DNA from: Coriobacteriaceae bacterium
Lineage (GTDB): Bacteria; Actinomycetota; Coriobacteriia; Coriobacteriales; Coriobacteriaceae
DNA length: 15,818 bases
Assembly: GCA_902363125.1 (NCBI GenBank)
Contig: CABIZD010000023.1
Location: forward strand, 1-15,818
Direction of reading: 5' to 3'
Part shown: positions 1 to 6,553 of the stretch, piece after piece
Numbering within the stretch: position 1 is the first letter of the stretch
Layout: the number at the start of each line of letters is the position of its first letter
Made by a program: the position numbers and the translations under genes
Notes under the pieces: generated by a model
What the model was told of the DNA's origin: nothing
Database searches by the model: none
Seen by the model: only the letters and a program-made list of their open reading frames with translations

Positions 1-296
1 TCATCCGTTATCTGAGTCAACGACGGATTGTAGGCGATGTCCCTCCCATCTGCCCCGGGTCGCGGGCGCAAGCCCCCGCTCCCCGCCGGCTCTTACACCA
101 CATCTGTGCGCACTACCCCCTACAACCCCCTAAAGCAGCCAACCTGACTGGTTTAAGGCGTATTGGAGCCAATTTTAATGAACATACTATAGGTTATGTT
201 TATTATCTTCTTGAATGTAAATGCTATTCACTTAGCAACAGTACTCATATTTGGCATTTTTTGCCCACTGCCATATAACTAACACCCTATAGCAGA
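1..296. other. Intergenic stretch, no confident gene
   Basis: No convincing gene is seen here. Positions 1-140 are GC-rich and 140-296 are AT-rich, a sharp compositional break. On the minus strand a reading frame is open from a TTG at 71-69 to the left edge (23 codons) and is preceded by GGGGAG with a 7-nt spacer. It could be the first codons of a leftward gene, but it is too short to judge. Small inverted repeats are present: ATTGG-AG-CCAAT at 162-173 and AACATA...TATGTT at 181-200. The second contains a minus-strand TATAGT that could be a -10 box for a leftward transcript. Function unknown. Confidence 0.3.
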
Positions 297-330
297 CAAA
301 AACAGCCCGCAGCCCATCGCTGCGGCCTGT
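297..330 (-). terminator. Rho-independent terminator of the Mg-transport operon
   Basis: On the minus strand an 11-nt arm (330-320) pairs with 312-302, 10 pairs around one G-G mismatch, with a 7-nt loop. A run of five Ts (302-298) follows directly. It lies 20 nt behind the stop codon of the NRAMP-related gene, the expected place for the end of the two-gene transcript. Confidence 0.8.
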
Positions 331-349
331 TTGGAGTCCAAAAGAGGCG

Positions 350-1612
350 CTAAGCGCTGTAACCCATCGCCTGCAGAACAAACATGACGACCGTGAGCAC
401 CGTAATCACACCGATAGTCGCCCAAGTGAGCACATTCCACACGCGGCCGTTGCGGTTAGTGCCCATAATGTGACGGTCAGCGGCAATAACCACCTGGAAC
501 ACCAGAACCACGGGCAGTAGCACGCCATTGATGACCTGCGAGGTCATCATAATCTGGAACAGATCGACGCCGGGCATAAGCACCAGCACGGCAGAGATAC
601 CGATGATGGCCGTAATGATGCCGCGATAGACCGGGGCCTCGTCCCAGCTGCGGTCGGCACCGCGCTCCCAGCCAAATGCCTCGCAGATAGCGCTCGACGT
701 AACGCCCGGCAGCACGCAGGCAGCCAAGAAGCTCGCCGCGACCAGGCCCGAGGCAAACAGTACCGTGGACCACTGACCCGCAATAGGCTCCAGCGCACGG
801 GCAGCATCGGCAGCATCGCTAATCTGAATGCCCGCCGGGAACAACACCGTACCGGTCGTGATGATAATAAAGCCGGCAATGACATCGGCGGCAAGCGAGC
901 CGCTCACGGTATCGATGCGCTGCAGCACGATATCGTCCTCGCCCGCGTTCTTATCGACCACGTTGTTCTGCGCCAAGAAAATCATCCACGGCGCGATGGT
1001 GGTACCGATCGTTGCGACCACGAGCGACACGTAGCTGGGGTCATTTTGAATGTTAGGCACGACCAGGTCGACCGCGACCTCACCCCAGTTGGGGCCAGCC
1101 ATAAATGCAGCGACGATATAGGTCACGAACACGCAGCTCACCAGCAGCAAAATCTTCTCGATGCGCTGGAAACTACCCGACATGGTAAGCATCCACACCA
1201 GCAGCGCCACCAACGGCACCGAGATGCTCGCCGGCACGCCAAAGAGAGCAAGGCCGCTGGCGATGCCCGCAAACTCCGAAATGGTCACAGCCGTGTTGGC
1301 GATCAACAGCGCCGCCATAGCAAGTACACTCTTGCGCACGCCAAAGCGCTCGCGAATGAGCGATGCCAGGCCCTTGCCCGTGACGCAGCCGCAGCGCGCC
1401 GCGGTCTCCTGCGTCACGATGAGCAGCACGGTCATGACGGGAAGCATCCAGAGCATCTTGTAGCCATAGCTGGCGCCCGCGCTGGAATACGTTGCAATGC
1501 CGCCGGCGTCATTGCCCGAAAGCGCCGCCAGCAGACCGGGACCCATAGCGCCAAAGATGGCCGCGATGGTCAACTTTTGCTTGGTGCCCGACTTTTGCTT
1601 GGTATTTTGCAC
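350..1612 (-). CDS. NRAMP-related metal transporter, probably Mg2+ (NRMT-like)
   Basis: A 420-aa multi-spanning membrane protein of the NRAMP/SLC11 fold: GPGLLAALSGNDAGG (25-38) opens TM1 and GTTIAPWM (203-210) is TM6. In Mn/Fe transporters the ion sits between DPGN of TM1 and MPH of TM6. Here these read DAGG (35-38) and APW (207-209), so the Asn and the soft-metal-selecting Met are gone. The NRAMP-related Mg2+ transporters known from Clostridium and Eggerthella lenta also lack this Met, so Mg2+ uptake is the best inference. The start is taken as GTG 1612, with AGGTGG at 1622-1617 overlapping the stop of the upstream MgtE-like gene. The frame remains open upstream to 1675, but that would overlap the neighbour by 55 nt. 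It is second in an operon with the MgtE-like gene (8 nt between stop and start) and is closed by a terminator. Family is secure; substrate is inferred. Confidence 0.88.
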   Translation of the reverse strand: MQNTKQKSGTKQKLTIAAIFGAMGPGLLAALSGNDAGGIATYSSAGASYGYKMLWMLPVMTVLLIVTQETAARCGCVTGKGLASLIRERFGVRKSVLAMAALLIANTAVTISEFAGIASGLALFGVPASISVPLVALLVWMLTMSGSFQRIEKILLLVSCVFVTYIVAAFMAGPNWGEVAVDLVVPNIQNDPSYVSLVVATIGTTIAPWMIFLAQNNVVDKNAGEDDIVLQRIDTVSGSLAADVIAGFIIITTGTVLFPAGIQISDAADAARALEPIAGQWSTVLFASGLVAASFLAACVLPGVTSSAICEAFGWERGADRSWDEAPVYRGIITAIIGISAVLVLMPGVDLFQIMMTSQVINGVLLPVVLVFQVVIAADRHIMGTNRNGRVWNVLTWATIGVITVLTVVMFVLQAMGYSA

Positions 1613-1620
1613 GCGACCAC

Positions 1621-3465
1621 CTAACCCATGACCGACATGGTGAGCAGCACCGCAGCGGCGCAGTACGCTACGCACGAGATCATGACGGCAATAACGTTCA
1701 TGGCGGTGCCCGACGTGTTGAGATCATGCTCGTCACGCCAGAACAGCACCATCAGGTAAATCACGGCGCTCATGTTGCCAACCAGGCAAATGATGGCAGC
1801 GATATTAAAGCACCCGGTAAAGAGTTGCTCCTCAAACATGGGCGCATCGAGGAACGCGGCGGTGCGCACCAGCTGCGCGCACAGGTAAGTAACAAGCGAA
1901 AGGATCAGGCCCATACCCGTGCTCTGGAAGAAGAATCCCAGGTACGGTTTGGGCTCGTCGTCGTGGCCGTCGTACTCGAGGAAGTAGTTCTTGACGAACG
2001 ACACCATGCGCGAGGCAGCAAGCAGCACGAGCGGCATGGCGCACATGGGGAACACCACCAGATGCGCGGAGCCGAGCGCCGTTCCCAGCACGGTCGCCAT
2101 GACGCACGAGGCGATGCCCCACACGACGACCCAGTACTGACGATGCACGAACCAGCTGAGCACGTTCGTCGAGTCGTCCGACGCGCTATCGCCCGAGCCG
2201 ACACCGGCGATCTGCAGGTCCTCCTGATGCTCCTCGGCGATAACGTCCATGGCGTCGTCGAAGGTCACGATACCCAGGATATGACGGTTCTCGTCGCAGA
2301 CAGGGATGGCAACCAGGTCGTACTTGGTCATCTCGTCCGTCACGTCTTCCTGGTCCTCGTCGGGCGACACATAGACCAGGTCGCGATAGGCCAGCTGACC
2401 CAGCGTGGCGTCGCGGTCGGCTACGATCAGCGTGCGCAGCGAAAGCACGCCGGTCAGCATGCCGCTCGGATCCTCGGTATAGACGTAGTAGACGCTCTCG
2501 AAATCCTCGTCGAGCTCGCGAATCGCCTCGATGGCGTCACCGACCGTTGCCGTGTCGGGCAGGGAGACAAACTCCGAGGTCATGATGCGGCCGGCGGTGT
2601 TGTCCTCATACCCCAGCAGGTTACGAATCGCCTTCTCCTCCTTGACGCCCATCAGGCGCAGGAGCTTCTCGGCCTTCTCGTAATCGAGCTCGTCGATCAG
2701 GTCAGCTGCATCGTCCGGGTCCATCATGGCCAGCATCGACGATGCGTCCGTGTCGGACAGGCCCTCGAGCATCTCGGTCATAAGCTCGTCGTCATCGAAC
2801 TCCGAGATGGCCTCGGCGGCCTGGGCAGTATCGAGCTGCGCAAACACCTGCGCACGTAGGCGCGGGTCGAGCTGCTCGATGATGTCGGCGATGTCGGCAG
2901 GGTGCAGCTCGCCGAGCGTCTTGTGCGACACCGAAAGTTGAATGTTCTTGGTCGAGCGGTCGAGCAGGTCCATGTAGGACCAAGCGATGATGTCCTCACT
3001 GAGCGGCTTGCCCAGGTGCTTCATAAAGCCTTCGACGATATGCTCGAGCGCGGGGCTGATGGCGCGTAGCAGACCGCGGGCACCGACCTCGGCGCCCAGC
3101 AGGCGCAGCTGATTTTCGCCCGACATGGAAAACTTGATGTCGTTTACGCGCACGACCTTCATGCCCTGCGTGTCGACAATCTGCTTGTTAAGCACGTCGC
3201 GGGCGAGTAAGAGTTCGGTCGGCTGCAGGTACGAAAAACGGATTTCGGTGGCCGACGTCTTAAGGTGTACACCCGTCTCGTCGATACGGTCGACCCATTT
3301 GCGCCAGCTGATCATAAACGGCGTCTTGCCGGGTCCGCGGAACGCGAGCGACGTCACGTGCGGAAAAACTTCGCCGGTAGCAATACCAAAATCGTTGACC
3401 ACGCCGAGCTTTTCGCCGTCGACGTCCAAGACCGGCAATTTGAGCATCTCACTCAGATAATTCAA
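1621..3465 (-). CDS. MgtE-family protein with N-terminal PRC-barrel modules
   Basis: A 614-aa protein, longer than the usual MgtE of about 450. In order: two PRC-barrel-like modules (about 1-75 and 83-150; LPVLDVDGEKLGVVNDFG is typical), an MgtE N domain (about 183-290, acidic, with DPDDAADLIDEL at 249-260), two CBS domains (about 291-415), and five membrane helices (about 441-465, 468-486, 512-532, 548-575, 586-612). In known MgtE channels the N and CBS domains bind Mg2+ and close the pore. Here the membrane part keeps five helices, but I see neither the GGNxGxQ-type motif nor the conserved pore Asp. It may be a degenerate channel or a Mg sensor for the NRAMP-related transporter encoded 8 nt downstream. 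Start: TTG 3465 gives MNYLSEMLKLPV, which fits PRC-type N-termini, behind GGGGAG (3476-3471). ATG 3447 is the alternative. Confidence 0.85.
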   Translation of the reverse strand: MNYLSEMLKLPVLDVDGEKLGVVNDFGIATGEVFPHVTSLAFRGPGKTPFMISWRKWVDRIDETGVHLKTSATEIRFSYLQPTELLLARDVLNKQIVDTQGMKVVRVNDIKFSMSGENQLRLLGAEVGARGLLRAISPALEHIVEGFMKHLGKPLSEDIIAWSYMDLLDRSTKNIQLSVSHKTLGELHPADIADIIEQLDPRLRAQVFAQLDTAQAAEAISEFDDDELMTEMLEGLSDTDASSMLAMMDPDDAADLIDELDYEKAEKLLRLMGVKEEKAIRNLLGYEDNTAGRIMTSEFVSLPDTATVGDAIEAIRELDEDFESVYYVYTEDPSGMLTGVLSLRTLIVADRDATLGQLAYRDLVYVSPDEDQEDVTDEMTKYDLVAIPVCDENRHILGIVTFDDAMDVIAEEHQEDLQIAGVGSGDSASDDSTNVLSWFVHRQYWVVVWGIASCVMATVLGTALGSAHLVVFPMCAMPLVLLAASRMVSFVKNYFLEYDGHDDEPKPYLGFFFQSTGMGLILSLVTYLCAQLVRTAAFLDAPMFEEQLFTGCFNIAAIICLVGNMSAVIYLMVLFWRDEHDLNTSGTAMNVIAVMISCVAYCAAAVLLTMSVMG

Positions 3466-3481
3466 TGGTGCTCCCCATCAT
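3449..3481 (-). other. Possible 10-codon leader ORF overlapping the MgtE-like start
   Basis: The best Shine-Dalgarno in this leader, GGAGG at 3490-3486, sits before ATG ATG (3481, 3478) in a frame different from the MgtE-like gene. That frame encodes MMGSTIELSE and stops at 3451-3449, one base before the alternative ATG (3447) of the main gene. It could couple translation to the main gene or be chance. There is no independent evidence that it is translated. Confidence 0.25.
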
Positions 3482-3570
3482 TATTCCTCCGGACGCGGCC
3501 GCGCGTGCGGCGTCTGGGGGCTTCTGGATATGTATACGCATGCGCGGGCGGCACGCCGCTCGACGCTTAC

Positions 3571-3658
3571 ACCCCGTGCATGCGCAAAAAGCACCTGCAT
3601 GGGGTCATCGACTGTATGGTCGAGGTTTGGATTTCACCTGTAACCTTTCTCTTGACCC
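3571..3658 (-). ncRNA. Candidate structured leader RNA (riboswitch-like) of the Mg operon
   Basis: On the minus strand GGGTCA (3658-3653) pairs with TGACCC (3607-3602) to close a three-way junction. Its two arms are AGGTT/AACCT (3646-3642 with 3627-3623) and TCGAC/GTCGA (3623-3619 with 3612-3608; the outer pair shares one base with the first arm). A second hairpin, 3605-3591 with 3585-3571 and a five-T loop, has 13 pairs (one of them G-T) and two mismatches. It reuses the ACCCC of the closing stem, so the two folds exclude each other. CCCCAT here can also pair with ATGGGG (3478-3473), the ribosome-binding region. The sequence does not match the M-box (ykoK) consensus as I remember it. The structure was found by eye only. 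Confidence 0.45.
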
Positions 3659-3673
3659 TCATTAACCGCAGTA

Positions 3674-3682
3674 ACTATAGCA
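3674..3682 (-). promoter_or_regulatory. Extended -10 promoter for the MgtE-like/NRAMP-related operon
   Basis: The minus strand reads TGCTATAGT: -10 hexamer TATAGT (3679-3674) with the TGn extension (3682-3680). No good -35 box is seen 16-18 nt upstream, as is common for extended -10 promoters. Transcription would start near 3667, giving a leader of about 200 nt that begins just before the three-way-junction fold. Confidence 0.5.
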
Positions 3683-3756
3683 TCAGCATCGCCCTGCGGC
3701 ATCGAATTTATGCGCTGCACATTGCAGGCATACCAAACGCTGACGCATCCGTGACA

Positions 3757-3785
3757 TAGTCATTGGGGACGTTCTTAAATGACTA
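3757..3785. repeat. 29-bp palindromic repeat, copy A
   Basis: The plus strand begins TAGTCATT and ends AATGACTA, 8-bp perfect arms around GGGGACGTTCTTA. It matches copy B (12195-12223) at 27 of 29 positions. It lies 8 nt behind the stop codon of the deacetylase-like gene, so it could form a hairpin in that transcript's 3' end, but no T-run follows. A half copy is found at the IS110-like junction at 15704. Confidence 0.85.
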
Positions 3786-3793
3786 CCCAATAA

Positions 3794-5200
3794 CTACTCT
3801 GTGGTGTCGTCGTCCTCGGCAAGTTGGGGGAACACGGCGTCCTTGGGCATGGTGACCTTCGTCAGCGAGGTGAGCTTTTTGCTCAGCGACGTGTCCGTCT
3901 TGACCAGGTCGCTGAGCGTCACGATCTTGTAGCCGTCGGCAATGAGGCCGTCGATAATCTGCGGCAGCGCCTCGAGTGTCTGCTCGGCGCATTCGTCTCT
4001 ATCGGTGAGCAGCACGATATTGCCCGGCGTCACCGAATCGAGCACCGTCGAGACTTGCTCGTCGGCACCGTTGAGCAGCCAGTCGCCCGAGTCAATATTC
4101 CACGAGACCACGGCGAAGACCAGGTCCATCGCATCAATCCAGTTTTGCTCGTCAAAGGCAGCGTAGGGAGCACGCAGTAGCATCGTCTTCACGCCGGTCG
4201 CCGACTTAATCGCATCGGTGCCTTTCGTGATCTGTTCGCGCACAGCCTCACGGTCCTGATCCTTGAGCGAATCGTCGCTGTAGCTGTTGGATCCGATCTC
4301 GCACCCGGCATCGACAATCGCCTTGGCCGTGGCAGGCGAGGCCTCGGCCGCATCGCCCGAAAGGAAGAACGTCGCGGTGACGCCCTTTTCCTTGAGCACC
4401 TGCAAGATCTGTTTGGTAGCGCCGCTCGGACCCTCGTCAAACGTCAGCGCCACGTACTTTTTGTTGCCCTTGGGCGCCACGCTGGCGCACGCAACGACGC
4501 AATCGGTGGCGGGCACAACCTCGCCGCGGTCTTGCGTCTTGCCCGACTGCTCACCAACCCACACCTCGGAGCGGCCCTGGACACCCCACGTCTGCACATA
4601 CTCGATAGCGCCCGTGCCTTCGACCTTGAGCTTGGGCTCGATAACCGTAGCCTGAACCTCGTGCTTCTCGTAGATGTTACGGCCATCCTTGACCGTCACC
4701 TTCTCGCCACCCTCAAGTTCGCGGCTATCCCATTTGCCCTGCTTCACGCGCTTGCCGTCGACCTTCACCGACAGCTTTTCGCCCCCATGGCGCTTGAGCA
4801 CGCTGTCATCGACGGCCAGCAGGTCGCCTGCGTCGTAGGTGTCAGTCAACTCCTGGTCGTCGATGAGGTTTTGTAGCGTAGAGCCGACGCGCACTGCGGT
4901 CTTCTGGCCGTTGAGCTCCACGTCCACGCTGCGGTTGACGTAGCCCACGACGGCAGCGATAAACAGCACGAGTGCGCAACCCACGGCGATGAGCGCATAG
5001 GGCAGGCGAGACGAACGACGGGGTGTGCGGCTGTTGCCGATGCGAGCGCTGCGGTCGCTAAAGCCGCGGCTATGGTTGAGATACATCGCGCCGGGCTTAC
5101 GGTGACGGCGGCGCTGACCGCTGGGCAGCTGCCCCAGGTCGCGGCGCGCCGTCGGACGCGCACCCGAACGCCCGTTTAAGTTGGATCCGTTTTGGCGCAT
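3794..5200 (-). CDS. Membrane-anchored polysaccharide-deacetylase-like protein, likely inactive
   Basis: 468 aa. A basic cytosolic tail (1-66) and one membrane helix (about 67-87) precede a DUF348/ubiquitin-like extracellular module (about 92-150, VDVELNGQKTAVRVGSTLQ) and a beta-rich linker (to about 240, possibly G5-like). A NodB-type deacetylase domain follows (about 248-435). NodB motifs are recognisable but altered: TFDEGP (253-258, usually TFDDGP); GSNSYSDDSL (303-312), where the metal-binding HxxxH has become N and D; RAPY (343-346); SGDW (371-374); and LLTD (397-400), where the catalytic LxH has lost its His. Without both metal His residues the usual Zn-dependent deacetylation is unlikely, and a cell-wall-binding or structural role is my inference. 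Start ATG 5200 follows GGGGGAGGG by 3 nt. Probably its own unit or a read-through from the YtxH/PRC pair. Confidence 0.82.
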   Translation of the reverse strand: MRQNGSNLNGRSGARPTARRDLGQLPSGQRRRHRKPGAMYLNHSRGFSDRSARIGNSRTPRRSSRLPYALIAVGCALVLFIAAVVGYVNRSVDVELNGQKTAVRVGSTLQNLIDDQELTDTYDAGDLLAVDDSVLKRHGGEKLSVKVDGKRVKQGKWDSRELEGGEKVTVKDGRNIYEKHEVQATVIEPKLKVEGTGAIEYVQTWGVQGRSEVWVGEQSGKTQDRGEVVPATDCVVACASVAPKGNKKYVALTFDEGPSGATKQILQVLKEKGVTATFFLSGDAAEASPATAKAIVDAGCEIGSNSYSDDSLKDQDREAVREQITKGTDAIKSATGVKTMLLRAPYAAFDEQNWIDAMDLVFAVVSWNIDSGDWLLNGADEQVSTVLDSVTPGNIVLLTDRDECAEQTLEALPQIIDGLIADGYKIVTLSDLVKTDTSLSKKLTSLTKVTMPKDAVFPQLAEDDDTTE

Positions 5201-5221
5201 ATGCCCTCCCCCATAAACACA

Positions 5222-5252
5222 GCAAGCCGGAGCAACAGGTCTCCGGCTTGCC
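5222..5252 (-). terminator. Perfect 11-bp hairpin behind the PRC-barrel gene
   Basis: GCAAGCCGGAG (5252-5242 on the minus strand) pairs perfectly with CTCCGGCTTGC (5232-5222) around an 8-nt loop. It lies 20 nt behind the stop of the PRC-barrel gene and about 20 nt before the next start. The following sequence has only TGTGTTTA rather than a clean T-run, so it may be a weak terminator, an attenuator or an RNA-stabilising hairpin. Confidence 0.6.
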
Positions 5253-5272
5253 TCCCATCATTTGGTACGTCG

Positions 5273-6028
5273 CTATTTTGTAGCTTTTGACGAGCCTCCG
5301 CTCGCCTTTTGGTATTCGTCCTTAAAGGCCTTGAACATGCCGCGCGTCTTGCCGAGCTGCTTGCCCAGTGCGCGACTGCCCTTGTCCACGGCAACCGATC
5401 CCTTGTCGTCGAGCACCTTGGCGCCCTTTTTGACCTTGTCGCCCACCACGACGCTGGCCTCGGCGGCCTTGGCAGCCGCACCGCCCGAATACCCGAGCGA
5501 CTTGACCTCGTCCGAGACGACCATCGCGCCGTTCTCGTAGCCGCGCAGCATCGTCGGCGGCACCTGCGTGTCACCAACCAAAACACTCGAAGCAGCACCG
5601 GCGGTCACATAGAATGCCTGCACGATGCCCGAACGCGGCTTGAACTCCACATCCGAGCAATAGCCCACGACGTCGCCCGATTCCGTGCGCACGTCCATAC
5701 CGACCCAGATGATGCAATCGTCCAGGTTGATGTCGAGGCGCTTGGCGGCGGCGGCATCGTACGTGTCCTTGACGTCATTGACCGCAATGGCGCCCTCGTA
5801 GACACCAATGGCGTCGAGCGCTACGAATCGGTCGGGACGCTCGATCATGCCCGCGATATCGGACTGGCGGACCATAAAGCCGACCACGCGCGTACCGCCC
5901 GGGGTAAAGACCGGAAAGTGAATCTTTCCGAGCTTTTTAGGGCTGCGCGGCGTGCCGTCCTTTTTGGTGCGCTTGTCCTCGGTAGGCTTGCGATAGATCT
6001 TGGCGCCGACAAAATCCCCGGCGCGCAT
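5273..6028 (-). CDS. PRC-barrel domain protein
   Basis: 251 aa, no signal peptide and no membrane helix. Two PRC-barrel-like units are visible: residues about 1-95 (MRAGDFVGAKIY...GKIHFPVFTPGGTRVVGFMV) and about 98-172 (IIWVGMDVRTESGDVVGYCSDVEF). A low-complexity Ala/Lys/Gly tail (178-251) follows. PRC-barrels are small beta-barrels found in photosynthetic reaction centre H subunits, RimM and many actinobacterial proteins of unknown role, where they are thought to bind partners. The start ATG overlaps the stop of the upstream YtxH gene (TAATG), so the two are translationally coupled and probably work together, perhaps with the YtxH protein as membrane anchor. Exact function unknown. Confidence 0.8.
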   Translation of the reverse strand: MRAGDFVGAKIYRKPTEDKRTKKDGTPRSPKKLGKIHFPVFTPGGTRVVGFMVRQSDIAGMIERPDRFVALDAIGVYEGAIAVNDVKDTYDAAAAKRLDINLDDCIIWVGMDVRTESGDVVGYCSDVEFKPRSGIVQAFYVTAGAASSVLVGDTQVPPTMLRGYENGAMVVSDEVKSLGYSGGAAAKAAEASVVVGDKVKKGAKVLDDKGSVAVDKGSRALGKQLGKTRGMFKAFKDEYQKASGGSSKATK

Positions 6029-6417
6029 TATGCCTCGGTCGAGGGCTCCGCAGCCTCGGTATCAGCCTCGACGGCGTTCTCGACCACGACGTCGGCGGCA
6101 GGCGTCACGTTGCCGCCCGAAATGGCGTCGTTGAGCTGCTCGCGCAGCTGGTCCATGCGCTCGCGGGCCAGGTCGACCTTGGCGCGCAGGTCATCGGTCT
6201 TGGCGTCGACCATCGGGCCAAAGTCATTCACCGCAGCACGGGCCTCCTCGGCGCTGTGCTCGTAGGTGTCGCGCATATTGTCCCAGGCGTCGTTGGCGAT
6301 ATCGGCAGCCATGGCGCGGGTCTCGGCGCCCGAACGCGGGGCCAGAGCAACGCCGACAATAGCGCCGGCAGCGGCACCAAAAAGTGCGCCGGAGACAAAG
6401 CTGAAAGTCTTACCCAT
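6028..6417 (-). CDS. YtxH domain-containing small membrane protein
   Basis: 129 aa from ATG 6417 (MGKTFSFVSGALFGAAAG), chosen because GGAGAGG lies 7 nt upstream; an ATG two codons earlier would sit directly on that site. A Gly/Ala-rich membrane helix (about 6-26, ending LAPRSGAETR) is followed by a helical, charged, probably coiled-coil region (about 40-98) and a disordered acidic tail. This is the YtxH/gas-vesicle-like layout seen in many Gram-positives, linked in some to envelope stress; its molecular role is not established. It is first in a pair with the PRC-barrel gene, sharing the A of TAATG, and has a good -10 box upstream. Confidence 0.82.
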   Translation of the reverse strand: MGKTFSFVSGALFGAAAGAIVGVALAPRSGAETRAMAADIANDAWDNMRDTYEHSAEEARAAVNDFGPMVDAKTDDLRAKVDLARERMDQLREQLNDAISGGNVTPAADVVVENAVEADTEAAEPSTEA

Positions 6418-6468
6418 GATCATTCCTCTCCTGCGGGCACGTCGGTGCCCACCGTTTGAATGCTGTCC

Positions 6469-6474
6469 ATTATA
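6469..6474 (-). promoter_or_regulatory. -10 box for the YtxH/PRC-barrel operon
   Basis: The minus strand has a perfect TATAAT (6474-6469), about 52 nt before the YtxH start. No clear TTGACA-like box is found 16-18 nt upstream. A TTGCCG...CGGCAA inverted repeat (6518-6490) lies just upstream and could be a regulator site. The short gap 6418-6553 holds nothing else that I can identify. Confidence 0.55.
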
Positions 6475-6553
6475 CCCGCAGCGCATCACTTGCCGCTCCG
6501 CTCATCTGCGTACGGCAAAGGCGCAGGTACGTGATGGTGATAAACGCGTAGGC

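Noticed and set aside
1..71. Possible start of a leftward gene (TTG at 71-69, open to the window edge)
   Set aside because: Only 23 codons are visible, with no recognisable motif; it is noted in the intergenic entry but not called as a gene.
1613..1675. Longer N-terminus for the NRAMP-related protein
   Set aside because: It would overlap the MgtE-like gene by 55 nt and add a His/Gly/Arg-rich stretch unlike the family. GTG 1612 has a proper ribosome-binding site.
3595..3660. Resemblance of the leader (GGTGAAATCC, GTGTAAGCG) to a cobalamin riboswitch, and of the context to an M-box
   Set aside because: Only short pieces agree. The conserved B12-box and the M-box core sequences are absent, so I call it an unclassified candidate.
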